Shown here in pieces: positions 1-9,068 of a stretch of 64,000 bases of DNA. The position numbers and the translations under genes are program-made. The DNA comes from Enhydrobacter sp. (GTDB taxonomy: Bacteria > Pseudomonadota > Alphaproteobacteria > Reyranellales > Reyranellaceae). The notes below the pieces were generated by a model, which saw only the letters and a list, made by a program, of their open reading frames with translations, was not told the DNA's origin and did not search any database. The first letter of the stretch is position 1, and each line of letters opens with the position of its first letter. The stretch lies in contig NZ_CP126889.1 in the NCBI RefSeq assembly GCF_030246845.1, positions 4,955,001 to 5,019,000 on the forward strand. The letters run 5' to 3'.

Positions 1-57
1 CACGGTCGTGCCCAGGCCGGATATGGTGGTGTTGGCGGGTTTCATGGGCTTTGTCAT
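1..57 (-). CDS. Aminotransferase class I/II, N-terminal fragment cut by the window edge
   Basis: Only the first 19 codons are inside the window, read leftward from an ATG at 57 (a second ATG lies at 45). The peptide ends in SGLGTTV, which matches the start of PLP-dependent aminotransferases of the kynurenine/methionine aminotransferase type (typically GLGTTIFEVMSALA). The gene is divergent from glnB. The call rests on a short N-terminal match only, so it is tentative. Confidence 0.45.
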   Translation of the reverse strand, partial: MTKPMKPANTTISGLGTTV

Positions 58-155
58 GATGCAACTTGAGGCAGAGTCCTGAACATCTTTTGACCAGTTC
101 GCCTATTCTTGGACCAGCGAACCATATCGTTCCCCGCGATCTTTGTGGAAAACTT

Positions 156-577
<422 letters not shown>

Positions 578-630
578 GAAACGGCCCTTGGGGGGCCCGA
601 CGTCAACCAAAGGAAAGGGACGAACGACAT

Positions 631-2037
631 ATGGATGCCAAGCAAGTTCTCGCGATGATCAAGGAGAAGGACGTGAAGTTCGTCGACTTCCGTTTCACCG
701 ATCCTCGCGGCAAGTGGCAGCACACGGCCCGCATGGCCTCCGCTACCGATGAAGGCACGTTCGTCGACGGCGTCATGTTCGACGGGTCCTCGATCGCCGG
801 CTGGAAGGCGATCAACGAGTCCGACATGATCCTGATGCCCGACACGTCCACGGCGGTGCTCGATCCCTTCACCGCGCAGACCACGCTGATCGTCAACTGC
901 GACGTCGTCGAGCCCTCGACCGGCCAGCTCTACTCGCGCTGCCCGCGCTCGACCGCCAAGCGGGCCGAGGCCTTCCTGAAGTCGTCCGGGGTCGGCGATA
1001 CGGCCGTCTTCGGACCGGAGCTCGAGTTCTTCGTGTTCGACGACGTGCGCTTCGACGTGCAGATGTCGGGCAGCTACTACAAGATCAACTCGAGCGAGTC
1101 GCCGTGGAACACGGGAGCGGAGTTCGAGGGCGGCAATATGGGCCACCGGCCCGGCGTCAAGGGCGGCTACTTCCCGGTGCAGCCGGTCGATTCGATGAAC
1201 GACCTGCGCGCCGAGATGATGTCGGTGGCTACCGAGATGGGCCTTTCGATGGAGATCCATCACCATGAGGTGGCGCCGAGCCAGAACGAGCTCGGCTTCA
1301 AGTTCGACACGCTGGTAAAGACGGCCGACAACGTGCAGAAGTACAAGTACACGCTGCACAACGTCGCCCACAGCTACGGCAAGTCGCTGACCTTCATGCC
1401 GAAGCCGCTCTATGGCGACAACGGCTCGGGCATGCATACCCACCAGTCGATCTGGAAGGACAACAAGCCCCTGTTCGCAGGCTCGGGCTACGCCGACCTC
1501 TCCGAGACGGCGCTTTATTACATCGGCGGCATCATCAAGCATGCCAAGGCGCTCAACGCTTTCTGCAACGCCAGCACCAACTCCTACAAGCGCGTCATTC
1601 CGGGTTTCGAGGCACCGGTGCTGCTCGCCTACTCGTCGCGCAACCGTTCGGCCTCGTGCCGCATCCCCTACTCGGCCTCGCCCAAGGGCAAGCGCGTCGA
1701 GGTCCGCTTCCCCGATCCGTCGGCCAACCCCTATCTCGCCTTCGCGGCGATGCTGATGGCCGGCATCGACGGCATCCAGAACAAGATTCATCCTGGCGAT
1801 CCGATGGACAAGAACCTGTACGATCTGCCGCCGGAGGAGCTGACCAAGGTGCCGACCGTCGCCGGCTCGCTGCGCGAGGCGCTGAATTCGCTCGATGCCG
1901 ACCGCACCTTCCTCACCAAGGGCGGCGTGTTCACCGATGACCAGATCGACGCCTACATGGAGCTCAAGTGGGAAGAGGTCTATGCCTGGGAGCATCAGCC
2001 CTCGCCCGTCGAATACAAGATGTACTATTCGATCTGA
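631..2037 (+). CDS. glnA: Glutamine synthetase type I
   Basis: The product is the 468-residue dodecameric glutamine synthetase that makes glutamine from glutamate, ammonia and ATP in the cytoplasm. Visible motifs include the N-terminal FVDFRFTD and DGSS segment, the metal-binding GPELEFF, GMHTHQS and RVEVRFPDP stretches, and NLYDLPPEE. Its tyrosine falls exactly at residue 397, the site adenylylated by GlnE, so activity is probably also controlled post-translationally. The ATG at 631 follows an AGGAAAGG ribosome site. It is co-transcribed with glnB, and a strong terminator follows. Confidence 0.98.
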   Translation: MDAKQVLAMIKEKDVKFVDFRFTDPRGKWQHTARMASATDEGTFVDGVMFDGSSIAGWKAINESDMILMPDTSTAVLDPFTAQTTLIVNCDVVEPSTGQLYSRCPRSTAKRAEAFLKSSGVGDTAVFGPELEFFVFDDVRFDVQMSGSYYKINSSESPWNTGAEFEGGNMGHRPGVKGGYFPVQPVDSMNDLRAEMMSVATEMGLSMEIHHHEVAPSQNELGFKFDTLVKTADNVQKYKYTLHNVAHSYGKSLTFMPKPLYGDNGSGMHTHQSIWKDNKPLFAGSGYADLSETALYYIGGIIKHAKALNAFCNASTNSYKRVIPGFEAPVLLAYSSRNRSASCRIPYSASPKGKRVEVRFPDPSANPYLAFAAMLMAGIDGIQNKIHPGDPMDKNLYDLPPEELTKVPTVAGSLREALNSLDADRTFLTKGGVFTDDQIDAYMELKWEEVYAWEHQPSPVEYKMYYSI

Positions 2038-2068
2038 CACCGAACCGGCGATCGTTTTCGAAGCATGG

Positions 2069-2100
2069 AAGGGCCCGCACAGGCGGGCCCTTCTTTTATT
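2069..2100 (+). terminator. Rho-independent terminator after glnA
   Basis: A perfect 10-base stem, AAGGGCCCGC with GCGGGCCCTT around an ACAG loop, is followed by CTTTTATT on the plus strand. It ends the glnBA unit 32 bases after the glnA stop. Confidence 0.9.
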
Positions 2101-2153
2101 GGAGCAGCGGGCGAGGCGTGCGAATCTCCCGTAATCACGCGAGGGACGGAAGC

Positions 2154-3023
2154 ATGACGGAGTGGATGGACAAGGCGATGGAGACGTTGCGCCCGTGGAT
2201 CGGGCGGGTGCGCATGGTGGAGGACGACATCGGCCTGATGGCGGTGCGGCGCGCCGCCGGCACCTTCGATCTGGCTCCCGCGAGCTTTTCCCGCGGCACC
2301 GAATTGCCGCCGCATTGGTTCACTCTCTTCTTCGCCGAGACCGTCAGGCAGGACGAGATCGGCCCTGACGGCCATCCCAACAAGGGCATCGTGCTGCCGC
2401 CCATTCCGATGCCGCGGCGCATGGGCGCCGGTCGGCGGGTGAAGGTCATGGGCCGCCTGCGCGCGGGCGAGCCGGCGGTCAAGAAGGCCGAGGTTGCCAA
2501 CATCGTCCCCAAGACCGGGCGCTCCGGCGACATCTTCCTGCTGACCATGCGTCATACGATCGAGCAGCACGGCAAGGTGCTGGCGGTGGACGAGTTCGAC
2601 GCGATCTACCGGCCGGCCGTTCCGCCAGGTCAGAAGACCACGGCCACCGTGCCTACCCCGGCGCCCGGTGGCCATGCCTGGAGCGCAACCACCAACGTCA
2701 CCAACACCCTGAACTTCCGCTACTCGGCGCTGACCTGGAATGCGCACCGGATCCACTACGACGCCGACTATACCCGCGCCGAGGAAGGCTATCCGGCCCT
2801 CGTCTCCAACGGCGGGCTGTCGATGCACCTCATGGTCGATGCCGCCCTCGAGCATGCCTCGGGCACGCTTACCGGCTACACCGCCCGGCTCGTCCATCCG
2901 ATCTGGGTCGGCGATTTGATCGAGGTGCGCGGCGACATGCAGAAGGACGGGCGGCTCAAGATCTGGGCCGCCGACAAGAACGGCGTGCTCTGCGGCCAGA
3001 TGGAGCTGGAGTTCGCGAAATGA
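2154..3023 (+). CDS. HTD2/FAS1-type acyl-CoA hydratase (mesaconyl-C4-CoA or itaconyl-CoA hydratase-like)
   Basis: This 289-residue protein has the double-hotdog layout of the HTD2-like hydratases (3-methylfumaryl-CoA/mesaconyl-C4-CoA hydratase Meh): an N-terminal FAS1-like dehydratase half, and a C-terminal half with AHRIHYDADY and GGLSMHLMVD. ATG 2154 is chosen because GAGGGACGG precedes it. The stop overlaps the next start as ATGA, so it is translationally coupled to a class III CoA-transferase. Meh and the mesaconyl-CoA C1-C4 transferase Mct are exactly such a pair. Substrate remains inferred; long-chain 3-hydroxyacyl thioester dehydration is the alternative. Confidence 0.75.
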   Translation: MTEWMDKAMETLRPWIGRVRMVEDDIGLMAVRRAAGTFDLAPASFSRGTELPPHWFTLFFAETVRQDEIGPDGHPNKGIVLPPIPMPRRMGAGRRVKVMGRLRAGEPAVKKAEVANIVPKTGRSGDIFLLTMRHTIEQHGKVLAVDEFDAIYRPAVPPGQKTTATVPTPAPGGHAWSATTNVTNTLNFRYSALTWNAHRIHYDADYTRAEEGYPALVSNGGLSMHLMVDAALEHASGTLTGYTARLVHPIWVGDLIEVRGDMQKDGRLKIWAADKNGVLCGQMELEFAK

Positions 3024-4243
3024 CGGCCGCTTCCGGCGGTGGCCCGTTGGCGGGCGTCCGCGTGATCGATCTCACGACGGTGGTGGTTGGCCCCGTCTGC
3101 ACGCGGACGCTGGCCGACTACGGAGCCGACGTCATCAAGGTCGAGGCTCCCGGCGGCGATCTCTTGCGCACCATGGCGGAGGGCAGTCGCCATCCCGGCA
3201 TGTCGGGCAAGTTCATCAACTTCAACCGCAACAAGCGCTCGATCGTGGTCGACCTCAAGAAGCCGGAAGGCCATGCCGCCCTCCTCCGCCTGATCGACTG
3301 CGCCGACGTCTTCGTGAGCAACGTCCGCCCCGAGGCGCTGGCGCGGGCCGGCCTCGATGCCGCCAGTCTCGCCGAAAGATGTCCGAGGCTGATCCATTGC
3401 TCGATCCTCGCCTTCGGCCGCGGCGGCCGCTACTTCAACCGCCCGGCCTACGATCCCGTCGTGCAGAGCCTCTCCGGGGTCGCCGGCACCCTCGCCCGCG
3501 CCACCGGCGAGCCGCGCTTCGTGCCGATGGTGATGAGCGATCACGTGAGCGGCCTGATCGCCGCGCAATGCATCGGCTTCGCCCTCTATCGGCGCGAGAA
3601 GACCGGCAAGGGCGAGGCGATCGATGTGCCGATGCTCGAGAACATGGCTTCGTTCGTGGCCAGCGAGCACCTCGGCGCCATGACCTTCGATCCGCCGGTG
3701 GGCCCGAGCGGCGACGGACGGCTGCTCAGCCCCGACTATCGGCCGCTCCCTACCCGGGACGGCTACATTACCGTCCGCCCCAACACCAACGCCCAGGCCT
3801 TCGCCTTCTTCGACGCGATCGGCCGCCCCGAGCTCAAGACCGATCCCCGCTTCGACAGCGCGGCCGCCCGCACGCGCAATGCCAAGGCCTATTTCCAGGT
3901 CCAGCGGGAAGGCCTCGGCAGCCGGACCACCGACGAATGGGTCGAATTGTTCGACAAGCTCGACGTGCCGGCCGCGCGGTACAATTCGATCGACGATCTC
4001 CTCACCGACCCGCACCTGAAGGATGTCGGATTCTTCCAGGAAGAAGACCATCCCAGCGAAGGCAGGATCCGCCGCACCAGGCTCGCCAATACCTTCTCGG
4101 GCGGCGCGCGCGGGCAGGAAGGCCATGCGCCGCTGATGGGGCAGCAGACGCGCGAGATCCTGGCCGAGGCCGGCTACAGCGCCGCCGAGATCGACAAGCT
4201 GGTCGCCTCCGGCGCAGTGCAGGAGAGCCCGGCCCGTCAGTAG
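3020..4243 (+). CDS. Class III CoA-transferase (CaiB/BaiF family)
   Basis: This 407-residue protein carries the full CaiB/BaiF fold. Features include an N-terminal LAGVRVIDLT, DYGADVIKVEAPGGD, FNRNKRSIVVDLK and GEAIDVPMLENMASF. The family's catalytic aspartate should lie near PAYDPVVQS/EAIDV. It moves CoA between carboxylic acids without free intermediates. It is coupled by ATGA to the hydratase upstream, suggesting a mesaconyl-, itaconyl- or citramalyl-CoA type substrate. The 3' end overlaps the convergent dioxygenase gene by 7 bases. Confidence 0.9.
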   Translation: MTAASGGGPLAGVRVIDLTTVVVGPVCTRTLADYGADVIKVEAPGGDLLRTMAEGSRHPGMSGKFINFNRNKRSIVVDLKKPEGHAALLRLIDCADVFVSNVRPEALARAGLDAASLAERCPRLIHCSILAFGRGGRYFNRPAYDPVVQSLSGVAGTLARATGEPRFVPMVMSDHVSGLIAAQCIGFALYRREKTGKGEAIDVPMLENMASFVASEHLGAMTFDPPVGPSGDGRLLSPDYRPLPTRDGYITVRPNTNAQAFAFFDAIGRPELKTDPRFDSAAARTRNAKAYFQVQREGLGSRTTDEWVELFDKLDVPAARYNSIDDLLTDPHLKDVGFFQEEDHPSEGRIRRTRLANTFSGGARGQEGHAPLMGQQTREILAEAGYSAAEIDKLVASGAVQESPARQ

Positions 4244-5082
4244 GGTCGGTCACCCTCGATCAGCACGCGCTGCATGACCCGTGCTTCGCCGACCGGATAG
4301 TCGACGTCGACGCGATGCATGGTGGCGCGGTTGTCCCAGACCACGATGTCGCCGAGCGACCAGGCGTGGCCATGGTGGTGCTCGGGCTTGCGCGCCTCGA
4401 CGGCGAGCGCGTCCAGCAGGGCATCGCTCTCCTCGCGCTCCATCCCGACGATGCGGTCGAGGCGATTGAAGTTGAGGTAGAGCGCCTTGCGGCCGGTCTC
4501 CGGATGGGTCCGCACCAATGGATGCTCGACGTCGGGCGTCTCGGCGACCTCCTGCGCGGTGCGCCGCGACGGCCGGTTGCGGGCGCGGCTCGTGTCGTAG
4601 GAATGGATGGCCCGTTTGCCGTCGATCCGCCGGCGCACCGCTTCCGGCAGGGCCTCGTAGACCGAATGCATATTGCAGAACCACGTCGTTCCGCCCTGAC
4701 TCGGCAGCTCGATCGAATGGAGCAGCGTCGCCTTGGCGGGCGTGGCGAGATAGGAATCGTCGGTGTGCCAATCCTCCGAGCGCAACGCCGTCTTGTCCGT
4801 CGTGCCGTCGGCCATCAGCGTGCTGACCATGATCGAGACTTCCGGGACCGTGCCGCTGCGCTTGTAGCGCAGCACCTGCGGCTTGGGCCTGCCGAAGGCC
4901 GAGGCGAAGCCGCGCATCTGCTCCGGCGTCATGCGCTCGCCCGGCACGATCACCAGCAGATGCTCCCCCAGCGCCCGATTGAGCAACGATGCGATCTCCG
5001 GCCTGCCGGCATCGGCGCGATCCAGCCCTTCGATGCGCGCGCCCAGCGGCGCTTTCAGCGGGACGACTTCGGGCGACGCCAT
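4237..5082 (-). CDS. TauD/TfdA-family 2-oxoglutarate-dependent dioxygenase
   Basis: This 281-residue non-haem iron oxygenase has the 2-His-1-carboxylate triad: His106 and Asp108 in EDWHTDDSY, and His256 in NRATMHRVD. A 2-oxoglutarate-anchoring arginine lies near 267-272 (EARVMQR). The family cleaves taurine, alkyl sulfates, aryloxyacetates or related acids using 2-oxoglutarate and oxygen. No sulfonate transporter is adjacent, so the substrate is open. It lies 30 bases after the small membrane protein gene read in the same direction. Confidence 0.88.
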   Translation of the reverse strand: MASPEVVPLKAPLGARIEGLDRADAGRPEIASLLNRALGEHLLVIVPGERMTPEQMRGFASAFGRPKPQVLRYKRSGTVPEVSIMVSTLMADGTTDKTALRSEDWHTDDSYLATPAKATLLHSIELPSQGGTTWFCNMHSVYEALPEAVRRRIDGKRAIHSYDTSRARNRPSRRTAQEVAETPDVEHPLVRTHPETGRKALYLNFNRLDRIVGMEREESDALLDALAVEARKPEHHHGHAWSLGDIVVWDNRATMHRVDVDYPVGEARVMQRVLIEGDRPY

Positions 5083-5112
5083 GGCATTCCTCCGACATCT
5101 CGTTGTCGGAAG

Positions 5113-5622
5113 CTAGCGCGCCAGGAGGCCGGACACCAATTCCGCGATCCGGACGCGCATGCGCGCGATCAAATCCGCCGCCTTGCGCCAGGCCGGCAGG
5201 CTGCGCACGAAGGCATAGGCCCAGTCCCGCCATTCGAAGAACTTGCGGTCGGCCCAGGCGAACCAGCCCAGCGCCAGCAGGTTGGGCCGCAGGATGCGGT
5301 ACAGCCGCGCCACGATCGCGGTGGCCAGCACCTTGCCCAGCGCCACCGCGGCAAAGGCCAGGACGAAGCGGTGATGGGCCACGAACCAGAGAGCGGAAAG
5401 CTTGACCGGCAGGATGAGGATGGACGGCGCGGCAAAGGCCAGAACGGCCGCCGACGGCGGCAAGCGCTGGAGGAAGGCCTCGACTCGCGCGACCGGAGGC
5501 CAGCGCGCGAACGCCGCCATCATCAGGTTGAGATAGCGGATGAGCGTCTGCTCGAGGAACACGACCGCAGCGGCGATCGGCACCAGGACGACCTCGAGAG
5601 CGTGCTTCAGGCGCTGCTCCAT
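5113..5622 (-). CDS. Uncharacterised small membrane protein
   Basis: ATG 5622 gives 169 residues. Hydrophobic stretches are visible at about residues 11-25, 57-72 and 86-108, followed by an aromatic, positively charged tail (WFAWADRKFFEWRDWAY, then Arg-rich helices). I do not recognise a characterised family. It lies between the tartrate dehydrogenase-like gene and the dioxygenase on the same strand, 92 and 30 bases away. Three transmembrane segments and a cytoplasmic basic tail are my inference. Confidence 0.7.
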   Translation of the reverse strand: MEQRLKHALEVVLVPIAAAVVFLEQTLIRYLNLMMAAFARWPPVARVEAFLQRLPPSAAVLAFAAPSILILPVKLSALWFVAHHRFVLAFAAVALGKVLATAIVARLYRILRPNLLALGWFAWADRKFFEWRDWAYAFVRSLPAWRKAADLIARMRVRIAELVSGLLAR

Positions 5623-5714
5623 CGGCGCAATGTAGGCGACGCAACCGCCAGGCACAGCAGCGCCACCAACAAAATAGTTGGGAGCCGGCCTTGCAATCGC
5701 CCTTTTGCCGGGTG

Positions 5715-6782
5715 TCAGACCGTCTTCACCAGCTCGGCGATCGCCGCCCCTACGGTCTTGGTGTCGCCATTGCCGCCGAGATCGCGCGTACGCGGGCCGC
5801 CCTCGACCAGCGAGGCGGCGATCGCCCGCTCGATCGCCTCGGCCGCCTCGGGATAGCCGAGGTGGCGCACCATCATCGCGCCCGACCAGATCTGGCCGAT
5901 CGGATTGGCGATCCCCTTGCCCGCGATATCGGGCGCCGAGCCGTGCACCGGCTCGAACATCGACGGATACTTGCGCTCTGGATTGATATTGCCCGACGGC
6001 GCGACGCCGATCGAACCGGTGAGCGCCGGCCCGAGATCCGAAAGGATATCGCCGAACAGATTGGAGCCCACCACGACGTCGAACCAGTCGGGATTGCGCA
6101 CGAAATGCGCCGTCAGGATGTCGATATGGTACTGGTCGGCCTCGATGTCGGGATAGTTCTTCTTCATCTCGGCGAAGCGCTCGTCCCAGAACGGCATGGT
6201 GTGGATGATGCCGTTGGACTTGGTGGCCGAGGTGACATGCTTCTTCCTCGTGCCGCGCGCGAACTCGAAGGCGAACCTCAGCACGCGGTCGACGCCCTTG
6301 CGGGTGAAGATCGCCTCCTGGACCGCGAACTCGTTCTCCGTGCCCTGGAACATGCGGCCGCCGAGCTGGCTGTACTCGCCCTCGGTGTTCTCGCGCACGA
6401 CCCAGAAATCGATCTCGCCGGGCTTTCGGTTGGCGAGCGGCGAGGGCACGCCCTCGAACAGGCGCACCGGCCGCAGGTTCACGTACTCGTCGAAGTCGCG
6501 CCGGATCGGAATCAGGAGGCCCCACAGCGAGACATGGTCGGGCACGCCCGGCCAGCCGACGGCACCGAGGAAGATGCTCTCGAACGCCTTGAGCTGCGCC
6601 ATGCCGTCGTCCGGCATCATCTTGCCGGTCTTCAGCAGGCGATCGCACGACCAGTCGAAGTCGGTGAACTCCAGCTCGAAATTGAACCGGCGCGCCGCGG
6701 CCTCCAGCACGCGAACGCCCTCCGGCAGGACTTCCTTGCCGATTCCGTCACCCGGAATGAGTGCGATCTTGTGCCTGGCCAT
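5715..6782 (-). CDS. Tartrate dehydrogenase / 3-isopropylmalate dehydrogenase-family enzyme
   Basis: This 355-residue beta-decarboxylating dehydrogenase uses NAD and a divalent metal on a malate-like substrate. Visible motifs are IPGDGIGKEV at residues 9-18, LRPVRLFEGV with the substrate-binding arginines, the family block VRENTEGEYS, and the metal/NAD region NLFGDILSDLGPAL followed by EPVHGSAPDIAGKG. The VRENTEGEYS and GVPSPL context fits the tartrate dehydrogenase/decarboxylase (TtuC/DmlA) subgroup rather than LeuB, and no leuCD genes are nearby. ATG 6782 follows GAGGGGCAACGG. Confidence 0.88.
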   Translation of the reverse strand: MARHKIALIPGDGIGKEVLPEGVRVLEAAARRFNFELEFTDFDWSCDRLLKTGKMMPDDGMAQLKAFESIFLGAVGWPGVPDHVSLWGLLIPIRRDFDEYVNLRPVRLFEGVPSPLANRKPGEIDFWVVRENTEGEYSQLGGRMFQGTENEFAVQEAIFTRKGVDRVLRFAFEFARGTRKKHVTSATKSNGIIHTMPFWDERFAEMKKNYPDIEADQYHIDILTAHFVRNPDWFDVVVGSNLFGDILSDLGPALTGSIGVAPSGNINPERKYPSMFEPVHGSAPDIAGKGIANPIGQIWSGAMMVRHLGYPEAAEAIERAIAASLVEGGPRTRDLGGNGDTKTVGAAIAELVKTV

Positions 6783-6810
6783 CCGTTGCCCCTCCTCGCA
6801 TTGAGGGACG

Positions 6811-6816
6811 TATAAT
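6811..6816 (+). promoter_or_regulatory. Possible -10 box for the D-aminoacylase gene
   Basis: A consensus TATAAT lies 24 bases before the ATG at 6840 in the short divergent gap, with a plausible ribosome site GGGAG following it. No good -35 sits at 16-18 bases; the nearest candidate, TTGCCC, is 19 bases away. This is weak evidence. Confidence 0.35.
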
Positions 6817-6839
6817 GGACGCATATTCGGGAGCAAGCC

Positions 6840-8525
6840 ATGTCCTATGACCTGAAGATCACGGGCGGAACCATCGTCGATGGCACCGGCAAGCCGGGCT
6901 TCATCGGCGACCTCGGCATCAAGGACGGCAAGGTCGTGGCGATCGGCAAGGCCGACGGCCCGGCGACAACGACCATCGCCGCCAAGGACAAGGTGGTGTC
7001 GCCGGGCTTCGTCGACGTGCACACCCACTACGACGCGCAGGTGCTGTGGGACCGCATGCTCTCCATCTCGCCCTGGCACGGCGTCACCACGACCGTGATC
7101 GGCAATTGCGGCTTCGGCGTCGCTCCCACGCGCGCGGCGCATCGCAAGCTGATCCTGCAGACGCTCGAGAAGGTCGAGGGCATGAGCCTCGATGCCCTGC
7201 AGGCAGGCCTGGGCGATGCCTGGCCGTTCGAGACCTTTCCGCAGTATCTCGACACGCTCGAGAAGAGCGGCACGGCCATCAATATCGCCGCGCTGTTCGG
7301 CCATACGCCGCTCAGGCTCTACGTCATGGGCGAGGCGTCCACGGAGCGCGCCGCGACGGCCGAAGAGATCGGCGCGATGAAGAAGCTGGTGCGCGAGGCC
7401 ATGGAAGCCGGCGCCATCGGCTTCGGCACCTCGATGTCGGTGACCCACAACGGCTATGCCGGCAAGCCGGTGCCCAGCCGTCAGGCCACGCCGGAGGAGA
7501 TGGATGCGCTGGTCTCGGTGATGGGCGAGATGAAGCGCGGGCTGATGCAGATCACCATCGGCCGCGAGTTCTCGACCAAGGCGATGGCCGAGGTGAGCCG
7601 CAAGTACGGCATCCCTGTCACCTGGACCGCCCTTCTCTCCTACCTCTACGGCCCCGGCGGACATCGCAGGCAGCTCGATCTCGCCGCCGAGCAGCGCAAG
7701 TCGGGGGCGCTGGTCATCCCGCAGGTGAGCTGCCGGCCGCTCAATTTCGAGTTCACCTTCGCCGAGCCGTTCATCTTCGACGTGCTGAAGTTCATGAACG
7801 AGCTTGCGGTCGAGGAGGCCCGCTCGCCCGGCGCGCGCCGTCGCGCCTATGCCGATCCCGCCTGGCGGCGCAAGCTCGCGACCGAGCTGACGCCGCTGTT
7901 CCAGCGCTGGTGGGATCGCACGACCATCGCCTGGGCGCCCTCGGCGCGGGAACTGGAGGAGCAGCCGCTCGCCGACGCCGCGCGCAGGCTGGGCAAGGAT
8001 CCGGTCGACCTCGCCCTCGACCTCGCGCTCGACAACGACCTGCAGGCGCGCTTCCGCATGGCGGTGATGAACTTCGACGAGCGCGAAGTGGCCGAACTGA
8101 TCACCGATCCCAACACGATCATCGCCCTTTCCGATGCCGGCGCGCACGCGAGCCAGCTCTGCGACGCCTGCTACTCGACGCATCTGCTCGGCCACTGGGT
8201 GCGCGAGCGAAAGACGTTCACCCTCGAGCAGGCCGTGCACAACCTGACGCAGCGGCCGGCCGAGATGTTCGGCATCACCGATCGCGGCGTACTGGCCGAG
8301 GGCCGGCCGGCCGATGTCGTGGTGTTCGATCCGACGACCGTTGCCCCCGGCCCGCTCAAGCGGGTCTACGACCTGCCGGCGGGCGCCGATCGGCTGGTAT
8401 CCGAGGCGCACGGCATCGAGGCCGTCATCGTGAACGGCAGGTTGATCCGCCGTGACGGCAAGGATGTCGTGGCGGACAACGATCGTTTGCCCGGGCGCCT
8501 GCTGCGCCACGGCCGCGCCGCCTAA
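6840..8525 (+). CDS. N-acyl-D-amino-acid deacylase / D-aminoacylase family amidohydrolase
   Basis: This 561-residue metal-dependent hydrolase belongs to amidohydrolase family 3. The N-terminal beta-sandwich strand (DLKITGGTIVDGTG) leads into the metal motif VDVHTHYDAQ near residue 60, then NCGFGVAPTR, and a late SDAGAH aspartate motif. The enzymes remove acyl groups from N-acyl-D-amino acids or hydantoin-like compounds. The alpha/beta barrel is complete and the length is typical. A short quinol-monooxygenase-like gene follows 20 bases on and may be co-transcribed. Confidence 0.85.
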   Translation: MSYDLKITGGTIVDGTGKPGFIGDLGIKDGKVVAIGKADGPATTTIAAKDKVVSPGFVDVHTHYDAQVLWDRMLSISPWHGVTTTVIGNCGFGVAPTRAAHRKLILQTLEKVEGMSLDALQAGLGDAWPFETFPQYLDTLEKSGTAINIAALFGHTPLRLYVMGEASTERAATAEEIGAMKKLVREAMEAGAIGFGTSMSVTHNGYAGKPVPSRQATPEEMDALVSVMGEMKRGLMQITIGREFSTKAMAEVSRKYGIPVTWTALLSYLYGPGGHRRQLDLAAEQRKSGALVIPQVSCRPLNFEFTFAEPFIFDVLKFMNELAVEEARSPGARRRAYADPAWRRKLATELTPLFQRWWDRTTIAWAPSARELEEQPLADAARRLGKDPVDLALDLALDNDLQARFRMAVMNFDEREVAELITDPNTIIALSDAGAHASQLCDACYSTHLLGHWVRERKTFTLEQAVHNLTQRPAEMFGITDRGVLAEGRPADVVVFDPTTVAPGPLKRVYDLPAGADRLVSEAHGIEAVIVNGRLIRRDGKDVVADNDRLPGRLLRHGRAA

Positions 8526-8545
8526 CCTGAGATCGGGAGAAGATC

Positions 8546-8854
8546 ATGATCCATGTCATCGCCATCATCACTGCCAAGCCGGGCAAGCGCGACGAGATTC
8601 TCGGCCATTTCCGCGCCAACGTGCCGGCGGTGAAGGCCGAGAAGGGCTGCATCGAATACGGTGCCACGATCGACGCCGAAGGCATGGGCTCCTTCCAGAC
8701 CAGGTTCGGGCCGGACACCTTTGTCGTCGTCGAGAAGTGGGAAAGCCCGGAGGCGCTCAAGGCCCATGCCGCCGCGCCGCACATGGCCGCCTACGCGGCC
8801 AAGACCAAGGAGCATATCGCCAGCCGCGTCATCCACGTCCTCTCGCCTACCTGA
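8546..8854 (+). CDS. Antibiotic biosynthesis monooxygenase-domain protein (YgiN-like quinol monooxygenase)
   Basis: This 102-residue single-domain protein has the ABM ferredoxin-like fold. It starts VIAIITAKPGKRDEIL, has EKGCIEYGATID in the middle, and ends with VVEKWESPEALKAHAAAPHM, in which HxxxxH-type histidines are typical. Members oxidise quinols or act as cofactor-free monooxygenases, and many have no known substrate. It lies 20 bases after the deacylase gene with a GGGAGAAG ribosome site. Confidence 0.85.
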   Translation: MIHVIAIITAKPGKRDEILGHFRANVPAVKAEKGCIEYGATIDAEGMGSFQTRFGPDTFVVVEKWESPEALKAHAAAPHMAAYAAKTKEHIASRVIHVLSPT

Positions 8855-8905
8855 CGCATGCACTCAGGGTGCCACCAACAGGAAATAAAATCGGCGCCGC
8901 CCCCT

Positions 8906-8981
8906 GTGTCGTCCCGAGCGGAGCGAGGGACCCTTGGCCGGCGTCGCGAAAGATCCCTCGCCCTTCGGCTCGGGATGACAC
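8906..8981. repeat. Intergenic palindromic repeat, family A module 1, copy 1
   Basis: The outer arms are GTGTCGTCCCGAGC and GCTCGGGATGACAC. Between them sit the nested GCGAGGGA and TCCCTCGC. It resembles the copies at 18117-18191, 53340-53412 and 58088-58118. No ORF is credible here. Confidence 0.9.
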
Positions 8982-8994
8982 GGCTTTGCCATAC

Positions 8995-9044
8995 CCGTTT
9001 CATCCCCGAGGGTCGGCTTTGCCGGTGGGCAACTCCAGTGGCGC
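8995..9044 (+). repeat. Family A module 2, copy 1
   Basis: This 50-base stretch begins CCGTTTCATCCCCGAGGG and ends AACTCCAGTGGCGC. The same 50-base length and both end blocks occur in reverse orientation at 58017-58066, again beside a module 1 copy. Confidence 0.75.
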
Positions 9045-9068
9045 AATCTTCCTGTTTGACCAGCGAGG

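Noticed and set aside
3379-5856. An 825-codon plus-strand open frame from the CoA-transferase gene into the dioxygenase region
   Set aside because: Frame-shifted shadow of the CoA-transferase, then antisense to the TauD-type gene; no domain is visible.
5715-8510. A 931-codon open frame on the minus strand spanning the tartrate dehydrogenase-like gene and running antisense through the D-aminoacylase
   Set aside because: Only its last 355 codons resemble a protein. The rest is antisense to a well-conserved plus-strand amidohydrolase and reflects high GC content.
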